Of a DNA stretch of 64,000 nt, positions 50,977-62,192 are shown one piece after another; position 1 is the stretch's first letter; the number at the start of each line of letters is the position of its first letter. Source of the DNA: Lasioglossum baleicum (taxonomy: Eukaryota; Arthropoda; Insecta; Hymenoptera; Halictidae). Location of the stretch: contig NW_027469203.1 of assembly GCF_051020765.1 (NCBI RefSeq), forward strand, positions 62,001 through 126,000. The letters are read 5' to 3'. A program made the translations under genes and the position numbers. The notes beneath the pieces are model-generated. The model worked only from the letters and a program-made list of their open reading frames with translations. It was not told the origin of the DNA and searched no databases.

Positions 50977-53306
50977 CGTTACGCGTTAAGCGTTATGCGT
51001 AACGGGTTATGCGTTATGCGTTATGCGTTATGCGTTATGACTTTTGCATTATGCGTTGTGCGTTATGTGTTATGCGTTATGGGTTATGCGTTATGCGTTA
51101 TGCGTTATGCGTTATGCGTTATGCGTTATGCGTTATGCGTTATGCGTTAAGCGTTATGCGTTATGCGTTATGCGTTATGCGTTATGCGTTATGCGTTATG
51201 CGTTATGCGTTATGCGTTATGCGTTATGCGTTATGCGTTATGCGTTATGCGTTATGCGTTATGCGTTATGCGTTATGCGTTATGCGTTATGCGTTATGCG
51301 TTTTGCGTTATGCGTTATGCGTCATGCGTTATGCGTTATGCGTTATGCGTTATGCGTTATGCGTTATGCGTTATGCGTTATGCGTTATGCGTTATGCGTT
51401 ATGCGTTATGCGTTATGCGTTATGCGTTATGCGTTATGCGTTATGCGTTATGCGTTATGCGTTATGCGTTATGCGTTATGCGTTATGCGTTATGCGTTAT
51501 GCGTTATGCGTTATGCGTTATGCGTTATGCGTTATGCGTTATGCGTTATGCGTTATGCGTTATGCGTTATGCGTTATGCGTTATGCGTTATGCGTTATGC
51601 GTTATGCGTTATGCGTTATGCGTTATGCGTTATGCGTTATGCGTTATGCGTTATGCGTTATGCGTTATGCGTTATGCGTTATGCGTTATGCGTTATGCGT
51701 TATGCGTTATGCGTTATGCGTTATGCGTTATGCGTTATGCGTTATGCGTTATGCATTATGCGTTATGCGTTATGCGTTATGCGTTATGCGTTATGCGTTA
51801 TGCGTTATGCGTTATGCGTTATGCGTTATGCGATATGCGTTATGCGTTATGCGTTATGCGTTATGCGTTATGCCTTATGGTTTATACGTTATGCGTTATG
51901 CGTTATGCGTTATGCGTTATGCGTTTTGCGTTAAGCGTTATGCGTTATGCGTTATGCGTTATGCGTTATGCGTTATGCGTTATGCGTTATGCGTTATGCG
52001 TTATGCGTTATGCGTTATGCGTTATGCGTTATGCGTTATGCGTTATGCGTTATGCGTTATGCGTTATGCGTTATGCGTTATGCGTTATGCGTTATGCGTT
52101 ATGCGTTATGCGTTATGCGTTATGCGTTATGCGTTATGCGTTATGCGTTATGCGTTATGCGTTATGGGCTAAGCGTTTGCGTTATGCGTTATCGGCTAAG
52201 CGTTATGCCTTATGGTTTATACGTTATGCGTCATGCGTTATGCGTTATGCGTTATGCGTTATGCGTTATGCGTTATGCGTTATGCGTTATGCGTTATGCG
52301 TTATGCGTTATGCGTTATGCGTTATGACTTTTGCATTATGCGTTATGCGTTATGCGTTATGCGTTATGGGCTATGCGTTATGCCTTATGGTTTATACGTT
52401 ATGCGTTATGCGTTATGCGTTATGCGTTATGCGTTATACGTTATGCGTTATGCGTTATGCGTTATGCGTTATGCGTTATGCGTTATGCGTTATGCGTTAT
52501 GCGTTATGCGTTATGCGTTATGCGTTATGCGTTATGCGTTATGCGTTATGCGTTATGCGTTATGCGTTATGCGTTATGCGTTATGCGTTATGCGTTATGC
52601 GTTATGCGTTATGCGTTATGCGTTATGCGTTATGCGTTATGCGTTATGCGTTATGCGTTATGACTTTTGCATTATGCGTTATGCGTTATGCGTTATGCGT
52701 TATGGGCTATGCGTTATGCCTTATGGTTTATACGTTATGCGTTATGCGTTATGCGTTATGCGTTATGCGTTATACGTTATGCGTTATGCGTTATGCGTTA
52801 TGCGTTATGCGTTATGCGTTATGCGTTATGCGTTATGCGTTATGCGTTATGCGTTATGCGTTATGCGTTATGCGTTATGCGTTATGCGTTATGCGTTATG
52901 CGTTATGCGTTATGCGTTATGCGTTATGCGTTATGCGTTATGCGTTATGCGTTATGACTTTTGCATTATGCGTTATGCGTTATGCGTTATGGGCTATGCG
53001 TTATGCCTTATGGTTTATACGTTATGCGTTATGCGTTATGCGTTATGCGTTATGCGTTATACGTTATGCGTTATGCGTTATGCGTTATGCGTTATGCGTT
53101 ATGCGTTATGCGTTATGCGTTATGGGCTAAGCGTTATGCGTTATGCGTTATGCGTTATGCGTTATGCGTTATGCGTTATGCGTTATGCGTTATGCGTTAT
53201 GCGTTATGCGTTATGCGTTATGCGTTATGCGTTATGCGTTATGCGTTATGCGTTATGCGTTATGCGTTATGCGTTATGCGTTATGCGTTATGCGTTATGC
53301 GTTATG
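50977..53306. repeat. Family D higher-order repeat, tandem copy 3 (2,330 bp)
   Basis: Marker 50977, composite 52167, ACTTTTG at 52327, 52663 and 52957. ACTTTTG offsets from the marker (63, 1350, 1686, 1980) equal the first four of copy 2, so the first 2 kb of these copies are nearly identical in layout. Copy 1 has 63, 1287, 1623, 1924. Length is 333 heptamers minus one base. Confidence 0.93.
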
Positions 53307-55511
53307 CGTTACGCGTTAAGCGTTATGCGTAACGGGTTATGCGTTATGCGTTATGCGTTATGCGTTATGACTTTTGCATTATGCGTTGTGCGTTATGTGT
53401 TATGCGTTATGGGTTATGCGTTATGCGTTATGCGTTATGCGTTATGCGTTATGCGTTATGCGTTATGCGTTATGCGTTAAGCGTTATGCGTTATGCGTTA
53501 TGCGTTATGCGTTATGCGTTATGCGTTATGCGTTATGCGTTATGCGTTATGCGTTATGCGTTATGCGTTATGCGTTATGCGTTATGCGTTATGCGTTATG
53601 CGTTATGCGTTATGCGTTATGCGTTATGCGTTTTGCGTTATGCGTTATGCGTCATGCGTTATGCGTTATGCGTTATGCGTTATGCGTTATGCGTTATGCG
53701 TTATGCGTTATGCGTTATGCGTTATGCGTTATGCGTTATGCGTTATGCGTTATGCGTTATGCGTTATGCGTTATGCGTTATGCGTTATGCGTTATGCGTT
53801 ATGCGTTATGCGTTATGCGTTATGCGTTATGCGTTATGCGTTATGCGTTATGCGTTATGCGTTATGCGTTATGCGTTATGCGTTATGCGTTATGCGTTAT
53901 GCGTTATGCGTTATGCGTTATGCGTTATGCGTTATGCGTTATGCGTTATGGGTTATGCGTTATGCGTTATGCGTTATGCGTTATGCGTTATGCGTTATGC
54001 GTTATGCGTTATGCGTTATGCGTTATGCGTTATGCGTTATGCGTTATGCGTTATGCGTTATGCGTTATGCGTTATGCGTTATGCGTTATGCGTTATGCGT
54101 TATGCGTTATGACTTTTGCATTATGCGTTATGCGTTATGCGTTATGCGTTATGGGCTATGCGTTATGCCTTATGGTTTATACGTTATGCGTTATACGTTA
54201 TGCGTTATGCGTTATGCGTTATGCGTTATGCGTTATGCGTTATGCGTTATGCGTTATGCGTTATGCGTTATGCGTTATGCGTTATGCGTTATGCGTTATG
54301 CGTTATGCGTTATGCGTTATGCGTTATGCGTTATGCGTTATGCGTTATGCGTTATGCGTTATGCGTTATGCGTTATGCGTTATGACTTTTGCATTATGCG
54401 TTATGCGTTATGCGTTATGGGCTATGCGTTATGCCTTATGGTTTATACGTTATGCGTTATGCGTTATGCGTTATGCGTTATGCGTTATACGTTATGCGTT
54501 ATGCGTTATGCGTTATGCGTTATGCGTTATGCGTTATGCGTTATGCGTTATGGGCTAAGCGTTATGCGTTATGCGTTATGCGTTATGCGTTATGCGTTAT
54601 GCGTTATGCGTTATGCGTTATGCGTTATGCGTTATGCGTTATGCGTTATGCGTTATGCGTTATGCGTTATGCGTTATGCGTTATTCGTTATGCGTTATGC
54701 GTTATGCGTTATGCGTTATGCGTTATGCGTTATGCGTTATGCGTTATGACTTTTGCATTATGCGTTATGCGTTATGCGTTATGCGTTATGGGCTATGCGT
54801 TATGCCTTACGGTTTATACGTTATGCGTTATGCGTTATGCGTTATGCGTTATGCGTTATACGTTATGCGTTATGCGTTATGCGTTATGCGTTATGCGTTA
54901 TGCGTTATGCGTTATGCGTTATGCGTTATGCGTTATGCGTTATGCGTTATGCGTTATGCGTTATGCGTTATGCGTTATGCGTTATGCGTTATGCGTTATA
55001 CGTTATGCGTTATGCGTTATGCGTTATGCGTTATGCGTTATGCGTTATGCGTTATGCGTTATGCGTTATGCGTTATGCGTTATGCGTTATGCGTTATGCG
55101 TTATGCGTTATGACTTTTGCATTATGCGTTATGCGTTATGCGTTATGCGTTATGGGCTATGCGTTATGCCTTATGGTTTATACGTTATGCGTTATGCGTT
55201 ATGCGTTATGCGTTATGCGTTATGCGTTATGCGTTATGCGTTATGCGTTATGCGTTATGCGTTATGCGTTATGCGTTATGCGTTATGCGTTATGCGTTAT
55301 GCGTTATGCGTTATGCGTTATGCGTTATGCGTTATGCGTTATGCGTTATGCGTTATGCGTTATGCGTTATGCGTTATGCGTTATGCGTTATGCGTTATGC
55401 GTTATGCGTTATGCGTTATGCGTTATGCGTTATGCGTTATGCGTTATGCGTTATGCGTTATGCGTTATGCGTTATGCGTTATGCGTTATGCGTTATGCGT
55501 TATGCGTTATG
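53307..55511. repeat. Family D, fourth marker-headed copy, diverging
   Basis: The last D marker of the window (53307-53418) is followed by CGTTTTG and CGTCATG as in the preceding copies, but then by GGTTATG near 53950 and ACTTTTG subunits at 54112, 54385, 54749 and 55113. The CGATATG and composite section is missing. CGTTATT at 54679 and CCTTACG at 54805 are marker changes shared with later segments. Confidence 0.9.
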
Positions 55512-57785
55512 GGCTAAGCGTTTGCGTTATGCGTTATGGGCTAAGCGTTATGCCTTATGGTTTATACGTTATGCGTTATGCGTTATGCGTTATGCGTTGT
55601 GCGTTATGCGTTATGCGTTATGCGTTATGCGTTGTGCGTTATGCGTTATGCGTTATGCGTTATGCGTTATGCGTTATGCGTTATGCGTTATGCGTTATGC
55701 GTTATGCGTTATGCGTTAAGCGTTATGCGTTATGCGTTATGCGTTATGCGTTATGCGTTATGCGTTATGCGTTATGCGTTATGCGTTATGCGTTTTGCGT
55801 TATGCGTTATGCGTTATGCGTTATGCGTTATGCGTTATGCGTTATGCGTTATGCGTTATGCGTTATGCGTTATGCGTTATGCGTTATGCGTTATGCGTTA
55901 TGCGTTATGCGTTATGCGTTATGCGTTATGCGTTATGCGTTATGCGTTATGCGTTATGCGTTATGCGTTATGCGTTATGCGTTATGCGTTATGCGTTATG
56001 CGTTATGCGTTATGAGTTATGAGTTATGCGTTATGCGTTATGACTTTTGCATTATGCGTTATGCGTTATGCGTTATGCGTTATGCGTTATGGGCTATGCG
56101 TTATGCCTTATGGTTTATACGTTATGCGTTATGCGTTATGCGTTATGCGTTATGCGTTATACGTTATGCGTTATGCGTTATGCGTTATGCGTTATGCGTT
56201 ATGCGTTATGCGTTATGCGTTATGCGTTATGCGGTATGCGTTATGCGTTATGCGTTATGCGTTATGCGTTATGCGTTATGCGTTATGCGTTATGCGTTAT
56301 GCGTTATGCGTTATGCGTTATGCGTTATGCGTTATGCGTTATGCGTTATGCGTTATGCGTTATGCGTTATGCGTTATGCGTTATGCGTTATGCGTTATGC
56401 GTTATGCGTTATGCGTTATGCGTTATGCGTTATGCGTTATGCGTTATGCGTTATGGGCTATGCGTTATGCCTTATGGTTTATACGTTATGCGTTATGCGT
56501 TATGCGTTATGCGTTATACGTTATGCGTTATGCGTTATGCGTTATGCGTTATGCGTTATGCGTTATGCGTTATGCGTTATGCGTTATGCGTTATGCGTTA
56601 TGCGTTATGCGTTATGCGTTATGCGTTATGCGTTATGCGTTATGCGTTATGCGTTATGCGTTATGCGTTATACGTTATGCGTTATGCGTTATGCGTTATG
56701 CGTTATGCGTTATGCGTTATGCGTTATGCGTTATGCGTTATGCGTTATGCGTTATGCGTTATGCGTTATGCGTTATGCGTTATGCGTTATGCGTTATGCG
56801 TTATGACTTTTGCATTATGCGTTATGCGTTATGCGTTATGCGTTATGGGCTATGCGTTATGCCTTATGGTTTATACGTTATGCGTTATGCGTTATGCGTT
56901 ATGCGTTATGCGTTATGCGTTATGCGTTATGCGTTATGCGTTATGCGTTATGCGTTATGCGTTATGCGTTATGCGTTATGCGTTATGCGTTATGCGTTAT
57001 GCGTTATGCGTTATGCGTTATGCGTTATGCGTTATGCGTTATGCGTTATGCGTTATGCGTTATGCGTTATGACTTTTGCATTATGCGTTATGCGTTATGC
57101 GTTATGCGTTATGGGCTATGCGTTATGCCTTATGGTTTATACGTTATGCGTTATGCGTTATGCGTTATGCGTTATGCGTTATACGTTATGCGTTATGCGT
57201 TATGCGTTATGCGTTATGCGTTATGCGTTATGCGTTATGCGTTATGCGTTATGCGTTATGCGTTATGCGTTATGCGTTATGCGTTATGCGTTATGCGTTA
57301 TGCGTTATGCGTTATGCGTTATGCGTTATGCGTTATGCGTTATGCGTTATGCGTTATGCGTTATGCGTTATGCGTTATGCGTTATGCGTTATGCGTTATG
57401 CGTTATGCGTTATGCGTTATGCGTTATGCGTTATGCGTTATGCGATATGCGTTATGCGTTATGCGTTATGCGTTATGCGTTATGCCTTATGGTTTATACG
57501 TTATGCGTTATGCGTTATGCGTTATGCGTTATGCGTTTTGCGTTAAGCGTTATGCGTTATGCGTTATGCGTTATGCGTTATGCGTTATGCGTTATGCGTT
57601 ATGCGTTATGCGTTATGCGTTATGCGTTATGCGTTATGCGTTATGCGTTATGCGTTATGCGTTATGCGTTATGCGTTATGCGTTATGCGTTATGCGTTAT
57701 GCGTTATGCGTTATGCGTTATGCGTTATGCGTTATGCGTTATGCGTTATGCGTTATGCGTTATGCGTTATGCGTTATGCGTTATG
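55512..57785. repeat. Family D segment with CGTTGTG-type composite
   Basis: Composite block 55512 followed by two CGTTGTG units near 55596 and 55631 and CGTTTTG near 55792, matching 40356-40645. Doubled AGTTATG near 56014-56021, ACTTTTG 56043, a CGGTATG near 56232, GGCTATG blocks, CGTTATA units, ACTTTTG 56806 and 57072, CGATATG near 57443 with short block and CGTTTTG. Confidence 0.86.
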
Positions 57786-58925
57786 GGCTAAGCGTTTGCG
57801 TTATGCGTTATCGGCTAAGCGTTATGCCTTATGGTTTATACGTTATGCGTTATGCGTTATGCGTTATGCGTTATGCGTTATGCGTTATGCGTTATGCGTT
57901 ATGCGTTATGCGTTATGCGTTATGCGTTATGCGTTATGCGTTATGCGTTATGCGTTATGCGTTATGCGTTATGCGTTATGCGTTATTCGTTATGCGTTAT
58001 GCGTTATGCGTTATGCGTTATGCGTTATGCGTTATGCGTTATGCGTTATGACTTTTGCATTATGCGTTATGCGTTATGCGTTATGCCTTACGGTTTATAC
58101 GTTATGCGTTATGCGTTATGCGTTATGCGTTATGCGTTATACGTTATGCGTTATGCGTTATGCGTTATGCGTTATGCGTTATGCGTTATGCGTTATGCGT
58201 TATGCGTTATGCGTTATGCGTTATGCGTTATGCGTTATGCGTTATGCGTTATGCGTTATGCGTTATGCGTTATGCGTTATACGTTATGCGTTATGCGTTA
58301 TGCGTTATGCGTTATGCGTTATGCGTTATGCGTTATGCGTTATGCGTTATGCGTTATGCGTTATGCGTTATGCGTTATGCGTTATGCGTTATGCGTTATG
58401 CGTTATGACTTTTGCATTATGCGTTATGCGTTATGCGTTATGCGTTATGGGCTATGCGTTATGCCTTATGGTTTATACGTTATGCGTTATGCGTTATGCG
58501 TTATGCGTTATGCGTTATGCGTTATGCGTTATGCGTTATGCGTTATGCGTTATGCGTTATGCGTTATGCGTTATGCGTTATGCGTTATGACTTTTGCATT
58601 ATGCGTTATGCGTTATGCGTTATGCGTTATGGGCTATGCGTTATGCCTTATGGTTTATACGTTATGCGTTATGTGTTATGCGTTATGCGTTATGCGTTAT
58701 ACGTTATGCGTTATGCGTTATGCGTTATGCGTTATGCGTTATGCGTTATGCGTTATGCGTTATGCGTTATGCGTTATGCGTTATGCGTTATGCGTTATGC
58801 GTTATGCGTTATGCGTTATGCGTTATGCGTTATGCGTTATGCGTTATGCGTTATGCGTTATGCGTTATGCGTTATGCGTTATGCGTTATGCGTTATGCGT
58901 TATGCGTTATGCGTTATGCGTTATG
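57786..58925. repeat. Family D segment, 1,140 bp
   Basis: Composite 57786 (CGTTATC form), CGTTATT 57981, ACTTTTG 58051, CCTTACG 58086 without a preceding GGCTATG, ACTTTTG 58408 and 58590, and a TGTTATG near 58670. Length is 163 heptamers minus one base. Confidence 0.88.
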
Positions 58926-61213
58926 GGCTAAGCGTTTGCGTTATGCGTTATCGGCTAAGCGTTATGCCTTATGGTTTATACGTTATGCGTTATGCGTTAT
59001 GCGTTATGCGTTATGCGTTATGCGTTATGCGTTATGCGTTATGCGTTATGCGTTATGCGTTATGCGTTATGCGTTATGCGTTATGCGTTATGCGTTATGC
59101 GTTATGCGTTATGCGTTATTCGTTATGCGTTATGCGTTATGCGTTATGCGTTATGCGTTATGCGTTATGCGTTATGCGTTATGACTTTTGCATTATGCGT
59201 TATGCGTTATGCGTTATGCGTTATGGGCTATGCGTTATGCCTTACGGTTTATACGTTATGCGTTATGCGTTATGCGTTATGCGTTATGCGTTATACGTTA
59301 TGCGTTATGCGTTATGCGTTATGCGTTATGCGTTATGCGTTATGCGTTATGCGTTATGCGTTATGCGTTATGCGTTATGCGTTATGCGTTATGCGTTATG
59401 CGTTATGCGTTATGCGTTATGCGTTATGCGTTATGCGTTATACGTTATGCGTTATGCGTTATGCGTTATGCGTTATGCGTTATGCGTTATGCGTTATGCG
59501 TTATGCGTTATGCGTTATGCGTTATGCGTTATGCGTTATGCGTTATGCGTTATGCGTTATGCGTTATGACTTTTGCATTATGCGTTATGCGTTATGCGTT
59601 ATGCGTTATGGGCTATGCGTTATGCCTTATGGTTTATACGTTATGCGTTATGCGTTATGCGTTATGCGTTATGCGTTATGCGTTATGCGTTATGCGTTAT
59701 GCGTTATGCGTTATGCGTTATGCGTTATGCGTTATGCGTTATGCGTTATGCGTTATGCGTTATGCGTTATGCGTTATGCGTTATGCGTTATGCGTTATGC
59801 GTTATGCGTTATGCGTTATGCGTTATGCGTTATGCGTTATGCGTTATGCGTTATGACTTTTGCATTATGCGTTATGCGTTATGCGTTATGCGTTATGGGC
59901 TATGCGTTATGCCTTATGGTTTATACGTTATGCGTTATGCGTTATGCGTTATGCGTTATGCGTTATACGTTATGCGTTATGCGTTATGCGTTATGCGTTA
60001 TGCGTTATGCGTTATGCGTTATGCGTTATGCGTTATGCGTTATGCGTTATGCGTTATGCGTTATGCGTTATGCGTTATGCGTTATGCGTTATGCGTTATG
60101 CGTTATGCGTTATGCGTTATGCGTTATGCGTTATGCGTTATGCGTTATGCGTTATGCGTTATGCGTTATGCGTTATGCGTTATGCGTTATGCGTTATGCG
60201 TTATGCGTTATGCGTTATGCGTTATGCGATATGCGTTATGCGTTATGCGTTATGCGTTATGCGTTATGCCTTATGGTTTATACGTTATGCGTTATGCGTT
60301 ATGCGTTATGCGTTATGCGTTTTGCGTTAAGCGTTATGCGTTATGCGTTATGCGTTATGCGTTATGCGTTATGCGTTATGCGTTATGCGTTATGCGTTAT
60401 GCGTTATGCGTTATGCGTTATGCGTTATGCGTTATGCGTTATGCGTTATGCGTTATGCGTTATGCGTTATGCGTTATGCGTTATGCGTTATGCGTTATGC
60501 GTTATGCGTTATGCGTTATGCGTTATGCGTTATGCGTTATGGGCTATGCGTTATGCCTTATGGTTTATACGTTATGCGTTATGCGTTATGCGTTATGCGT
60601 TATGCGTTATACGTTATGCGTTATGCGTTATGCGTTATGCGTTATGCGTTATGCGTTATGCGTTATGCGTTATGCGTTATGCGTTATGCGTTATGCGTTA
60701 TGCGTTATGCGTTATGCGTTATGCGTTATGCGTTATGCGTTATGCGTTATGCGTTATGCGTTATGCGTTATGCGTTATGCGTTATGCGTTATGCGTTATG
60801 CGTTATGCGTTATGCGTTATGCGTTATGCGTTATGCGTTATGCGTTATGCGTTATGCGTTATGCGATATGCGTTATGCGTTATGCGTTATGCGTTATGCC
60901 TTATGGTTTATACGTTATGCGTTATGCGTTATGCGTTATGCGTTATGCGTTTTGCGTTAAGCGTTATGCGTTATGCGTTATGCGTCATGCGTTATGCGTT
61001 ATGCGTTATGCGTTATGCGTTATGCGTTATGCGTTATGCGTTATGCGTTATGCGTTATGCGTTATGCGTTATGCGTTATGCGTTATGCGTTATGCGTTAT
61101 GCGTTATGCGTTATGCGTTATGCGTTATGCGTTATGCGTTATGCGTTATGCGTTATGCGTTATGCGTTATGCGTTATGCGTTATGCGTTATGCGTTATGC
61201 GTTATGCGTTATG
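58926..61213. repeat. Family D segment, 2,288 bp
   Basis: Composite 58926, CGTTATT 59114, ACTTTTG 59184, CCTTACG 59240 with GGCTATG present, ACTTTTG 59569 and 59856, CGATATG near 60227 and 60863, each with a short block and CGTTTTG-CGTTAAG, a GGCTATG block near 60540, and CGTCATG near 60982. The length equals that of the tandem copy at 45519, though its marker content differs. Confidence 0.88.
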
Positions 61214-62192
61214 GGCTAAGCGTTTGCGTTATGCGTTATCGGCTAAGCGTTATGCCTTATGGTTTATACGTTATGCGTTATGCGTTATGCGTTATGCGTT
61301 ATGCGTTATGCGTTATGCGTTATGCGTTATGCGTTATTCGTTATGCGTTATGCGTTATGCGTTATGCGTTATGCGTTATGCGTTATGCGTTATGCGTTAT
61401 GACTTTTGCATTATGCGTTATGCGTTATGCGTTATGCCTTACGGTTTATACGTTATGCGTTATGCGTTATGCGTTATGCGTTATGCGTTATACGTTATGC
61501 GTTATGCGTTATGCGTTATGCGTTATGCGTTATGCGTTATGCGTTATGCGTTATGCGTTATGCGTTATGCGTTATGCGTTATGCGTTATGCGTTATGCGT
61601 TATGCGTTATGCGTTATGCGTTATGCGTTATGCGTTATACGTTATGCGTTATGCGTTATGCGTTATGCGTTATGCGTTATGCGTTATGCGTTATGCGTTA
61701 TGCGTTATGCGTTATGCGTTATGCGTTATGCGTTATGCGTTATGCGTTATGCCTTACGGTTTATACGTTATGCGTTATGCGTTATGCGTTATGCGTTATG
61801 CGTTATACGTTATGCGTTATGCGTTATGCGTTATGCGTTATGCGTTATGCGTTATGCGTTATGCGTTATGCGTTATGCGTTATGCGTTATGCGTTATGCG
61901 TTATGCGTTATGCGTTATGCGTTATGCGTTATGCGTTATACGTTATGCGTTATGCGTTATGCGTTATGCGTTATGCGTTATGCGTTATGCGTTATGCGTT
62001 ATGCGTTATGCGTTATGCGTTATGCGTTATGCGTTATGCGTTATGCGTTATGCGTTATGCGTTATGCGTTATGCGTTATGCGTTATGCGTTATGCGTTAT
62101 GCGTTATGCGTTATGCGTTATGCGTTATGCGTTATGCGTTATGCGTTATGCGTTATGCGTTATGCGTTATGCGTTATGCGTTATGCGTTATG
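61214..62192. repeat. Family D segment, 979 bp
   Basis: Composite 61214, CGTTATT 61332, ACTTTTG 61402, CCTTACG at 61437 and again at 61752, both without GGCTATG, and CGTTATA units. The two CCTTACG stretches are 315 bp apart (45 heptamers), a local tandem duplication. Confidence 0.88.
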
